Assembly (NCBI GenBank): GCA_029775915.1
Contig: JARVKA010000005.1
Coordinates: 44,738 to 108,737, forward strand
Source: Nitrososphaeria archaeon
Lineage (GTDB): Archaea; Thermoproteota; Nitrososphaeria; Nitrososphaerales; JANXEG01
Length of the DNA: 64,000 nucleotides
Direction of reading: 5' to 3'
Position numbers and translations under genes: made by a program. Under the pieces are notes generated by a model that did no database searches, was not told where the DNA came from, and saw only the letters and a list, made by a program, of their open reading frames with translations. How positions within the stretch are numbered: position 1 is the stretch's first letter; every line of letters starts with the position of its first letter. Below, piece by piece: positions 1-8,055 of the stretch.

Positions 1-127
1 ACAACTCACTCTCCATTGTAGTATTTGATGATGGTATTAACAATCCAATACGCCCACGCCAACCATACAAATTTCATCACCTTAAATTTCAAAAATTTCT
101 CTTTAGAAATTCTTAATAAATCTTATC

Positions 128-136
128 TTTATAAAT
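128..136 (+). promoter_or_regulatory. TATA box for the flavoprotein gene
   Basis: The run TTTATAAAT lies about 27-31 bases before the TTG at 163. Archaeal transcription starts about 25 bases after the TATA centre, so the transcript would begin near 158, almost at the start codon. This argues against the upstream ATG at 25 being the real start. Confidence 0.5.
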
Positions 137-162
137 GGAATTATACGGAGAGGAAAAATGAA

Positions 163-1920
163 TTGATTGATAAAATCATCACAACAGATGTATTAATCAT
201 AGGTAGTGGAGGTGCTGGTGCTAGTGCTGCAATAAAAGCGAGCGAATGTACTGTGGATGTAACTATTGTAACTAAAGGTCGTATGGGCCATTGTGGTGCA
301 ACGGTAACTGGAGAAGCAGATTGTGATGTAGATGGTAAAAGCCTTTGTGATTTTGGATTACCTGCAGATCCAAGAGATAATCAAGAAATATTCTTTGAAG
401 ATATAGTAAAAGGAGGAAAGTTTCTAAGTAATCAAAAGCTCATTGAAATCCATGTAAAAGAAGCGCCAGATCGATTAAAGGAATTGATCGAATGGGGTGT
501 AAGAATTGAAAGGGTGGTAAAAGCATCAGGCCATACTTATAAGCGTGGCGCAATTATCCCCGGCAATACACTTATGCCAATTCTTAAAAGGGAGGTTGAA
601 AAGCGAGGTGTGAATGTGATAGAGGATACGATGGTTACAAATCTTTTAACGAATGGAGGGAGGGTAGTTGGCGCTGTTGCTCTCGATATTCAAAATGGTG
701 AATTTATAGTCTTTAAAGCTAAGGCTGTAATAATGGCTACGGGAGGTTGCATGGGAATTTATCCTTTTACTACAGCTCCAGAAGAATTAACTGGTGATGG
801 TTATGCAATAGCATATCGTGCGGGTGTTGAGCTTATAGATATGGAATTCCCAATGTTTATACCTGGGGCTTTCGTATGGCCACCTGCATTAAAGGGTGTA
901 ATCGTTCCTTTCCTATTATCTGCTGCTGGAGAAGTGCATGGATGGTTACTTAATAAATTTGGTGAACGTTTCATGGAAAGATGGGCACCAAAGACTATGG
1001 AGCATAGCACTAGAGATATCGTATCGGTTGCGATGATGATGGAGATTTTAGAGGGTAGAGGGTCGCCACATGGTGGCGTTTATGTATCGTTGAAGCACTT
1101 ACCCGATAATTTAATAGAAGATATTCCAAATTGGAGGCCTATGGTAAAGGATTGGAAGTATGGTGGATTCGATTTAAAAGAATTCTTCCCATTGGATAAG
1201 CTTAAGAAAGAGGCGATGGAAGCTGCTCCTTATTGCCATTTTACTAACGGTGGTATAAAGATTAATGAGAAATGTGAGACGAATTTATTAGGATTGTATG
1301 CAGCTGGTGAGGTTGCTGGTGGTATTCATGGTAGTAATAGACTCTCTGGTAATGCTTTTACAGCGATGTTAGTTTGGGGCGCTAGAGCTGGTAAGTTCGC
1401 ATCTGAATATGCGCTTAAAACCGATTTTGGTGAAATCGATATTAATCAAGTTGAGGCTTTCAAAAATAAAATATTCAAAGTTTTTGAAAGAACTGAAGGT
1501 ATTAAACCTATAGAGTTAAGAAAGCGAATACAAAAACTCGCTTGGGAGAATTGTGGAGTTATTAGGGATGAATCTGGGTTGAAATTTGCTATTAAAGAAA
1601 TTGAGAGAATGAGAGATAATGAATTACCTCGCCTTTATTTAACTGTAAAGACTAAAGTGTATAATAAAGAGTGGGTTGAGGCTTTACAAATTGATAATAT
1701 GCTTTTAATACTCGAAATGATAGCACGTGCAGCTTTGCTAAGAACTGAAAGTCGTGGTGCACATTATAGAAAAGATTATCCATACACTGATTACAAAAAT
1801 TGGAGTAAAAATATCGTTATAAGAGAATTAAATGGTAAAATGGATTTGTATACTCAACCTGTGATTGTAACAAAATTAAAGCCTCCAGAAAAAATTCTTC
1901 CATATGGGATGGTAGAGTAA
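163..1920 (+). CDS. Fumarate reductase/succinate dehydrogenase-type flavoprotein subunit
   Basis: FAD-dependent oxidoreductase of the fumarate reductase / succinate dehydrogenase / aspartate oxidase flavoprotein family. The N-terminus has the dinucleotide-binding motif GSGGAGASAA. The C-terminal half has the active-site-like block HFTNGGI and the FAD-binding block GLYAAGEVAGGIHGSNRLSGN. Residues HSTRD fit the family catalytic region. An open frame reaches back to an ATG at 25, but the extra N-terminal 46 residues are unlike the family. TTG 163 sits just after a GGAGAGG ribosome site and a TATA box, so it is preferred. The stop overlaps the next start by one base, so both are one transcript with the [2Fe-2S] partner. 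The substrate is not known; nearby organic-acid genes fit fumarate or a related dicarboxylate (inference). Confidence 0.85.
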   Translation: MIDKIITTDVLIIGSGGAGASAAIKASECTVDVTIVTKGRMGHCGATVTGEADCDVDGKSLCDFGLPADPRDNQEIFFEDIVKGGKFLSNQKLIEIHVKEAPDRLKELIEWGVRIERVVKASGHTYKRGAIIPGNTLMPILKREVEKRGVNVIEDTMVTNLLTNGGRVVGAVALDIQNGEFIVFKAKAVIMATGGCMGIYPFTTAPEELTGDGYAIAYRAGVELIDMEFPMFIPGAFVWPPALKGVIVPFLLSAAGEVHGWLLNKFGERFMERWAPKTMEHSTRDIVSVAMMMEILEGRGSPHGGVYVSLKHLPDNLIEDIPNWRPMVKDWKYGGFDLKEFFPLDKLKKEAMEAAPYCHFTNGGIKINEKCETNLLGLYAAGEVAGGIHGSNRLSGNAFTAMLVWGARAGKFASEYALKTDFGEIDINQVEAFKNKIFKVFERTEGIKPIELRKRIQKLAWENCGVIRDESGLKFAIKEIERMRDNELPRLYLTVKTKVYNKEWVEALQIDNMLLILEMIARAALLRTESRGAHYRKDYPYTDYKNWSKNIVIRELNGKMDLYTQPVIVTKLKPPEKILPYGMVE

Positions 1921-2249
1921 TGGCTGAGGTTAAAAAGATAATAACAGTAAAGATTTTTAGATTCAATCCAAAAGAGGGTCAAAATCCTAAATATCAAACT
2001 TATAAAATCCCACTTACAGAGGGTATGAGTGTTTTATCAATTCTTAAATACATATATGAGAATGAAGATAGCAGTTTAGCATTTTACTACTCTTGCCGCA
2101 TAGGCAAATGCAATGGATGTTACTTAATAGTGAATGGTAAGATAGTTAAAGCATGTACCACTATAGTGCATGATGATATTACTATAGAACCATTACATGG
2201 TTTTAAGATTATTAGAGATTTAGTTGTGGATTTAAAAGTAAAAACTTAA
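1920..2249 (+). CDS. Short [2Fe-2S] iron-sulfur subunit of the flavoprotein
   Basis: A 109-residue protein matching only the N-terminal plant-type ferredoxin domain of fumarate reductase/succinate dehydrogenase subunit B. The cluster ligands are visible in YYSCRIGKCNGCYLI, followed by a fourth cysteine in VKACTT (pattern Cx4CxxCx11C). Normal FrdB/SdhB is about 230-250 residues and carries a second ferredoxin domain with [4Fe-4S] and [3Fe-4S] clusters; that domain is absent here and no membrane anchor gene follows. It overlaps the flavoprotein stop by one base (TAATG), so it surely acts with it. It probably passes electrons between FAD and a soluble carrier rather than quinone (inference). Confidence 0.8.
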   Translation: MAEVKKIITVKIFRFNPKEGQNPKYQTYKIPLTEGMSVLSILKYIYENEDSSLAFYYSCRIGKCNGCYLIVNGKIVKACTTIVHDDITIEPLHGFKIIRDLVVDLKVKT

Positions 2250-2341
2250 GGATTAATTAATTAATCCGTTATGTAACTTTTATCAATTTTTTTACTTTTC
2301 TATCGAAATTCTTAAATATTAAATTTATATATGCCATAATT

Positions 2342-2587
2342 ATGAGCAAGGAAGAAGAAAAAGTTGAAATTCGTAGCCATATCATACCGAGAAAAACATC
2401 CGATAAAATTCTCCTACTGCTAACCTTCATCTGCTTATTGATGCTATGGTGGCCTGGTTGGCTTATCGCTGGAGCCCCTCGTGCAATACCATTCGGAGGA
2501 TTCTCTCTCGCATTTTGGTGGGCAACGATTTGGTGGCTTATATTGGTAATAATACTAGCGATAGTAGTATTCAAATTATGGAGGTGA
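2342..2587 (+). CDS. Small two-TM protein upstream of a sodium:solute symporter
   Basis: An 81-residue protein with a charged N-terminus and two hydrophobic segments (about residues 22-42 and 50-78) joined by a loop that includes GAPRAIPFGG. The layout and Trp/Pro-rich second helix resemble the DUF3311-type small proteins found before SSS-family symporters. Its stop codon lies inside the ribosome-binding site of the symporter, so the two are translationally coupled. It is probably an accessory subunit aiding insertion or stability of the transporter (inference). An AT-rich box at about 2318-2330 is the likely promoter. Confidence 0.7.
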   Translation: MSKEEEKVEIRSHIIPRKTSDKILLLLTFICLLMLWWPGWLIAGAPRAIPFGGFSLAFWWATIWWLILVIILAIVVFKLWR

Positions 2588-2593
2588 GTGAGT

Positions 2594-4153
2594 ATGGTTG
2601 AAGCTTGGGTTATATCCACAAGTGTTATTATTGGTTATGCTATTGCATGCTTAATTATTGGCTTTATAACTATGAGAATATTAAAACTCACTATAGATGA
2701 CTTCTTCGTAATGGGAAGAACCGCTGGACTTTTAGTATTATTCCTTACCACTGCTGCTACTTACCATAGCGCTTTCGCAGTTTTAACATCCGCAGCAACA
2801 GCTGTAACACATGGCGTTGCTTGGTGGGTAGGCTCATGTGGATGGACAGTTTGTGCTGGTATGGTTGCGATAGTTATGGGCCCAAGGTATTGGCATCTCG
2901 GTAGAAAATTTGGTTATATCACTTTAGCTGATCTTTTAGCAGACTTTTATGAGAGTAAACTTTTGAGATGGATTGTTGCCATACTCATGGCTCTTTGGGT
3001 AATACCTTACATTACAGTTCAAGCTATTGGATTCGGTTTAATAACAACGATAGCAAGCGAAGGTAGAATTCCTTACATATGGGCATCATTACTACTCACT
3101 ATTGTTACAGTGATTTATTGTGTAATGGGTGGGCAAAGGGCGACAGCTTGGACTGATGTTATTCAAGGGATTTGGATGTATGCATTGGTTTGGATAGTTT
3201 CACTTGTTGTGGTCTTTAATGCGATTGGTGGTCCTGGACCATTATTTGAGGAAGTATTAAAAGTTAAACCAGAGTTGCTCTCAGTACCTATGACAGGATG
3301 GAGTGCACCGGGAGCGATATTATCAAATTATCTTCTCTTTAGCATAGGCTTGATGCTCACAATGCAACATCTTCAAATGAAGTTCTACGCAGCAAGGGAT
3401 CCTCCAACCATAAGAAAGTCTCAATTCTTAACAACACTTTATTTATGTACTATTTATGTACCACCAGTACTCACTGGGTTAACTGGCTTTCTCTTAATAC
3501 AAAGAAAGATAATACCACCATTAGCAGATATAACAAAAACGTATGGTACCGTTGATGCTATGCTACCTTTAATCACCTTCATGTATGCACCAGCTTTATT
3601 AGCTGGTTTACTCTTTGCTGGCGCTATTGCAGCAGCTATGTCTACACAAGATAACTTTTTCATAGCCACATCCACTGTTATTACTAATGACATGTTACGT
3701 AAAGGTGTGAATATAAAATTGAGTGAAAAAGGATGGGTTAATGTTGGAAGGGTCATCATGATAATCTTCGCTTTTATAGCATGGTATTGGGCGGTTGTTA
3801 GACCTGGTTATATATTCGATTTAGTCGCTTTAGCTACAGCTGGGTGTTTACAATTCGCTCCAGCATCTTTAGTAGTTATTTATCCACATAAAAGAGTTTT
3901 AATTACGAAGTGGGGCGCTATAATTGGCATCATCGTTGGCACTTTAATCCTCGTTTTGGGCTATCTTAAGATTATTACATTGCCAGTATTTGGTGCTTTT
4001 GGAACTTTACATGCAGGGGTTTGGGGCTTCATATTCAACATAATAGTGGCATTAATCGTTAGCCTCTTCACAAAGCCACCATCAAAAGAAACGATTACAA
4101 GAATTTATGGATACTTAGAAGAAGCGCTTTATGGTAAATCTTCTACTACTTAA
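2594..4153 (+). CDS. Sodium:solute symporter (SSS family), first copy
   Basis: A polytopic membrane protein of about 519 residues with roughly 13 hydrophobic segments, of the SSS family (PutP/PanF/DhlC type). Family features include the early segment with FFVMGRTAGLL, the YHSAFAVLTSAATAV helix that forms part of the sodium/substrate site, and the LLFAGAIAAAMSTQDNFF segment typical of TM8. A GTG at 2588 would add two residues. ATG 2594 is preferred because the strong GGAGGTGA site ends at 2587, six bases before it. Substrate is unknown; the flavoprotein upstream and HyuAB nearby suggest an organic acid or amide (inference). A T-rich terminator follows. Confidence 0.88.
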   Translation: MVEAWVISTSVIIGYAIACLIIGFITMRILKLTIDDFFVMGRTAGLLVLFLTTAATYHSAFAVLTSAATAVTHGVAWWVGSCGWTVCAGMVAIVMGPRYWHLGRKFGYITLADLLADFYESKLLRWIVAILMALWVIPYITVQAIGFGLITTIASEGRIPYIWASLLLTIVTVIYCVMGGQRATAWTDVIQGIWMYALVWIVSLVVVFNAIGGPGPLFEEVLKVKPELLSVPMTGWSAPGAILSNYLLFSIGLMLTMQHLQMKFYAARDPPTIRKSQFLTTLYLCTIYVPPVLTGLTGFLLIQRKIIPPLADITKTYGTVDAMLPLITFMYAPALLAGLLFAGAIAAAMSTQDNFFIATSTVITNDMLRKGVNIKLSEKGWVNVGRVIMIIFAFIAWYWAVVRPGYIFDLVALATAGCLQFAPASLVVIYPHKRVLITKWGAIIGIIVGTLILVLGYLKIITLPVFGAFGTLHAGVWGFIFNIIVALIVSLFTKPPSKETITRIYGYLEEALYGKSSTT

Positions 4154-4160
4154 AAACCCC

Positions 4161-4170
4161 CTTCTTTTTT
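4161..4170 (+). terminator. Poly-T terminator after the first symporter
   Basis: C-run followed by CTTCTTTTTT directly after the stop codon, which fits archaeal oligo-T intrinsic termination. Confidence 0.45.
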
Positions 4171-4623
4171 CATTCCACAAAACATACGTATACCATTTAA
4201 AATATTGCAAATTCCTTCAACTTCATTTGGTAATTCCTATCATATAATATTCTCCATTAAATAGATGAATGAGTTTTAACGCTTTTTAATTTAATGAACA
4301 ATCTTAAACATAGTTTACTCTAAACTTTTGGATAGCTTTATTGTTCTACGCTTATCTAAAGATCCTTTTAATCTTAACTTACGTTACACTTTATACTTTA
4401 ATACTATATTTCCGTCCATAAACCCCGATCCCTTTATTATATCTAACTACAGTTAGGATAATCAAAACCTATTCTACAAATCTAAAACCCCTAATAAGAC
4501 ATTACGGATTAAGATTTTAATTAAGAATTACAAGAGTAAACATGGGATGGTTTTATATAGGAATTACCATCTCAAAAAGTGTAAGGTTTATATTGATTAT
4601 TAATATATACCTAAAGGGAGACT
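4171..4623. other. Non-coding gap before the second symporter unit
   Basis: About 450 bases without a convincing gene. It holds a 6-bp inverted repeat, CTAACT-AC-AGTTAG, at 4443-4456. A TATA-like TTTATATT lies at 4587-4594 and a GGGAG ribosome site at 4616-4620, in front of the small ORF at 4624. No RNA gene was recognised. Confidence 0.4.
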
Positions 4624-4734
4624 ATGTCAGACTTTATAGGACTTATAGTACTATTTTTTATAATGTGTTTCATTATGATACCTATTTATTACTGGCTTAG
4701 AAAACGATTTGGAGATAGTCTTAAGGGTGAATAA
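4624..4734 (+). CDS. 36-residue single-TM protein preceding the second symporter
   Basis: Starts with ATG after AAAGGGAG and encodes one hydrophobic helix (residues 4-24: FIGLIVLFFIMCFIMIPIYYW) followed by a basic tail LRKRFGDSLKGE. It stops one base before the ATG of the symporter at 4736, so it is coupled to it. The arrangement matches the very small symporter accessory proteins known beside SSS transporters, and parallels the 81-residue protein before the first symporter here. It is too short for routine gene calling but has a promoter, a ribosome site and a meaningful protein shape. Function as a transporter subunit is inferred. Confidence 0.65.
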   Translation: MSDFIGLIVLFFIMCFIMIPIYYWLRKRFGDSLKGE

Positions 4735-4735
4735 T

Positions 4736-6196
4736 ATGCAGATCGAAGTGTTAACTGTAACTATAATATACATGGCAATTGTGCTTATCATCGGCTTATA
4801 TGCAGCAAAGTATGTTAAATCTGTGAGAGACTACTTAATATATGGACATAGAATGGGGTTAATCCCTCTTACCTTCACATATTTTGCAACATACTTAAGT
4901 GCCGTTTCAGTATTCGGATTTACAGGTTTAGTCTATAGAAGTGGTTGGTCTGGTCTTTGGCTACCTATAATTTGGGCTAGTGGAAGTATTATGGGCATGT
5001 TCATAGCTTTAAGGTTAAGAAGAGTGAAGTTATTATCACCACATGAATACTTTAAGACTAGATTCGGCTTGCCAACTGGTTTTCAAGTCTTTGCAGGCTT
5101 GCTCACAATTATAGCAGTATTAGTATCATTAATCGTTCAGATAAAGGCTATGGGTATAACATGGAGCCTTGCTTTGAATAGACCTATTGAAGAAGGAATT
5201 ATCATTTCGATGTTTGTACTATTAGTGTATACTGTTGTTGGAGGTCTCTATTCAGTTGCCTATACGGATGTGTTTCAAGGTGCTTTATTCACAGTAATGT
5301 TAATAGGTGGAGGAGTATGGGCTCTTTCAGCTATGGGAGGTTTAGAAAACCTTTATGCAATGGCTGCAAAGATAAATACACCTCCAACTCCTGGAGCAGC
5401 ACCTACTCCTGAAGGAGCGCTTGTCTCAGCCATTGGTACTTACACACCATTTGGATTGATATTTTTATGGCTTAATTGGGCACCTGGTGTTGCGGCTCAT
5501 ATTAGGTATACTCAAAGGCAATTAGCTGCTAAAAACATCGATAACTCTTTAAAGATGTACGTTATAGCATGGCCCATCCTATTCCTTATATACTTATGCA
5601 TGGGTTTCACAGCATTAGCTGGTAGAGTCCTCATACCAACTATGCCTAAAGGCATGTCTGTCGATCATATTATGCCGCTAGTCTTTCTACAATACATGCC
5701 TCCAGTAGTTACAGGTTTACTTTACGCAGGACTTCTTGCTGCAGCAATGTCAACCGTTGATAGTGAAGTCCAAATATGTAACTCAATCCTATTTATCGAT
5801 ATACAAAGGTATGTAAAGCTCTCTGAAAAAGGAATGCTAAATATAGCAAGAGTGTTAGGAATTGTTATAATCGCGATTGCTACTTTAATAACACTTTATC
5901 CACTTCCTATAATCATCGAATTCTCGGCTTATAGTTGGGGCATACTTGGCTGCCTCTACTTTGCACCTATGCTCATAGGATTATACTGGAAGCGAGTTAA
6001 TAAATGGGGCGTTATCTCAGGGATCTTTGGCGGCCTTATCGTATTCGCTACATGGCAATTGTTATGGGGTACAAGGATCTATGGAATACTTCCCTTCGGA
6101 GTAGGGGTTTTAGTATCCATAATATTAACAATTCTAGTTTCAGCAGTTACTAAGCCTCCACCTGAAGAATACTTAAAGGGATACTTCACATCTTAA
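4736..6196 (+). CDS. Sodium:solute symporter (SSS family), second copy
   Basis: A membrane protein of about 486 residues with about 13 transmembrane segments, SSS family. Marks include DYLIYGHRMG near the N-terminus, the FATYLSAVSVFGFTG helix, and LLYAGLLAAAMSTVDSEVQ in the TM8 region. An in-frame GTG/ATG upstream (4709) exists inside the preceding small ORF. ATG 4736 fits the family N-terminus and follows the small gene by one base. It is clearly diverged from the first copy, so the two probably carry different substrates. It converges on hyuB, whose stop lies about 150 bases away. Confidence 0.87.
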   Translation: MQIEVLTVTIIYMAIVLIIGLYAAKYVKSVRDYLIYGHRMGLIPLTFTYFATYLSAVSVFGFTGLVYRSGWSGLWLPIIWASGSIMGMFIALRLRRVKLLSPHEYFKTRFGLPTGFQVFAGLLTIIAVLVSLIVQIKAMGITWSLALNRPIEEGIIISMFVLLVYTVVGGLYSVAYTDVFQGALFTVMLIGGGVWALSAMGGLENLYAMAAKINTPPTPGAAPTPEGALVSAIGTYTPFGLIFLWLNWAPGVAAHIRYTQRQLAAKNIDNSLKMYVIAWPILFLIYLCMGFTALAGRVLIPTMPKGMSVDHIMPLVFLQYMPPVVTGLLYAGLLAAAMSTVDSEVQICNSILFIDIQRYVKLSEKGMLNIARVLGIVIIAIATLITLYPLPIIIEFSAYSWGILGCLYFAPMLIGLYWKRVNKWGVISGIFGGLIVFATWQLLWGTRIYGILPFGVGVLVSIILTILVSAVTKPPPEEYLKGYFTS

Positions 6197-6342
6197 GAAA
6201 GTATAACCTTGAAGATTGAATAAGCGTGGTAACTTAGAGGTAATAATATCCTTGTAATTTAAGAAACTTAGTCAATAGTTTAAATCCCAATAGTCTTCTT
6301 ATCTTCATCATTCAATGTAAAGTTTAATAATCTCTAAAATAG

Positions 6343-8055
6343 TTAGCCCCTTAACCTTCTTGTCTCCTCATAATCGATTTTACCATTTTTAATAACTACA
6401 CCATACTCTTCCAATGCTTGATTTAATGTAATATAACCATTTTCAACATCTTTAATTACAAGCTCAGGCTCTCTATCAAATGGCTTTCCATAACCTCCAC
6501 CACCCGCGGTTTTAATTATGAATACATCACCATAATCCATTCTTATCGTTTGTTTTGATTTTAACTTAATAATCTCTCCATTCGTTTTTATTATAAATGC
6601 CTCACCAGTCTTACCACTCTCTCCACCAAATAAGCCCCAAGGCGGTATTTTATGCCTCTCAGAAACTATTGAAACGGTAGCGGTTGGTGCAAGAAGTTTC
6701 CAAGATCTTTCAACACCACAACCACCTCTATACTTTCCAGCTCCACAACTCCCATCTCTAACTCCATACTTTAAGAATAATATTGGATAATTCCTTTCTA
6801 TCGCTTCTATTGGTGTATTCATTGTATTTGTCATATGTGTATGTATAGCATCTACACCATCAATACCAAATCTCCCACCATAACCTCCAGCTATCGTTTC
6901 ATAAAAAGCCCATGTCCTTCCATTTTCATCCACACCACCAAACGCTACATTATTCATAGAGCCTGTACAAGCTGCACATACTTTATTTGGCACTATTTGA
7001 GCAAATGCTTTTAAAAGAACATCAACATTTCTTTGTGATGTTTCTGTATTACCACCACTAACTGGTGCTGGCTTTTTTGGATTTAATATAGTTCCTTCAG
7101 GTATATTTATTAAAATTGGTTTGAAGAAGCCATCATTCATAGGTATTTCAGGATTTGTTATACAAAGCATAGTATAATATATGCCAGCTACAGCTACACC
7201 GTAAGCTGCATTTATTGGTCCATCAACTTGTTTACTCGTACCCGTATAATCAAAAATTATTTCATCCTCTTTTACCGTTATCTTAACTTTTATCTTCGCA
7301 ATTTCATCCTTAGACCCTATATCTTCCATAAAATCCTCAGCTTCAAAAACCCCTTTAGGCATTTTATTAATTTCAATTCTTAACTTACGTTCAGAGTATT
7401 CTATGATTTTATCAATTGCTTCGAAAAATTTTTCAATGCCGTATTTTGAGCAAATCTCTTTTACTCTACGTACACCTAGCATATTCGCAGCCACTTGAGC
7501 TCTTAAATCCCCAATCCTTATGTAAGGCTCTCTAACATTGCTCAATATTAAATTAAGAATCTCTTTATCCACTACTCCTTTTTTCACAAACTTTATTGGC
7601 GGTATTATTATTCCTTCTTGAAAGAGCTCATTAACATCGCTAGGCATACTACCAGGTACTTTACCCCCAACATCTGAATGATGAGCTTTATTAGCTACGT
7701 AACCGATAAGTTTATTGTTAAAGTATATCGGTGCAACTAATGTTATATCTGGCAAATGGGTTCCACTAACGTAAGGATCATTGTAAAGAAGAATATCACC
7801 ATCTTCAAGCTCTCCTTCATAAACCTCAATCCCTTTCTTTACACCATATGGTAATGAACCTAAGTGTGCGGGTATATGCTCAGCTTGAGCGATAAGCCTC
7901 GCATTAAAATCGAATATAGCACAAGAGTGATCCATTCTCTCTTTAATATTTGGAGAGTAAGATGAGTTTCTAAGTGATATTCCCATTTCCTCAGCTGCAT
8001 ATATTAATGCTCCCTTTATAACCTCAACAGTTACTATATCAATCATTTTTTCCAC
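6343..8055 (-). CDS. hyuB: Hydantoinase B / oxoprolinase-family subunit
   Basis: A 570-residue protein of the HyuB family (N-methylhydantoinase B, C-terminal half of 5-oxoprolinase, related to acetone carboxylase alpha). Typical features include the N-terminal LIYAAEEMGISLRNSSYSPN region, the HLGSLPYG segment, the NDPYVSGTHLPD metal-site region and GNTETSQRNVD. With HyuA it hydrolyses cyclic amides such as hydantoins or 5-oxoproline using ATP. It follows hyuA with a 13-base overlap, which indicates tight coupling. The true substrate cannot be told from sequence. Confidence 0.88.
   Translation of the reverse strand: MEKMIDIVTVEVIKGALIYAAEEMGISLRNSSYSPNIKERMDHSCAIFDFNARLIAQAEHIPAHLGSLPYGVKKGIEVYEGELEDGDILLYNDPYVSGTHLPDITLVAPIYFNNKLIGYVANKAHHSDVGGKVPGSMPSDVNELFQEGIIIPPIKFVKKGVVDKEILNLILSNVREPYIRIGDLRAQVAANMLGVRRVKEICSKYGIEKFFEAIDKIIEYSERKLRIEINKMPKGVFEAEDFMEDIGSKDEIAKIKVKITVKEDEIIFDYTGTSKQVDGPINAAYGVAVAGIYYTMLCITNPEIPMNDGFFKPILINIPEGTILNPKKPAPVSGGNTETSQRNVDVLLKAFAQIVPNKVCAACTGSMNNVAFGGVDENGRTWAFYETIAGGYGGRFGIDGVDAIHTHMTNTMNTPIEAIERNYPILFLKYGVRDGSCGAGKYRGGCGVERSWKLLAPTATVSIVSERHKIPPWGLFGGESGKTGEAFIIKTNGEIIKLKSKQTIRMDYGDVFIIKTAGGGGYGKPFDREPELVIKDVENGYITLNQALEEYGVVIKNGKIDYEETRRLRG

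Noticed and set aside
25..162. N-terminal extension of the flavoprotein from ATG 25
   Set aside because: The residues are unlike the family, and the TATA box at 128-136 would place the transcript start after this ATG.
2269..2619. 116-residue minus-strand open frame
   Set aside because: It is antisense to the small two-TM gene and symporter start, with no ribosome site and no family resemblance.
4171..4600. Search for a gene or RNA in the gap between the two symporter units
   Set aside because: All frames are broken by many stops and there is no GC-rich structured stretch as expected for an RNA gene.
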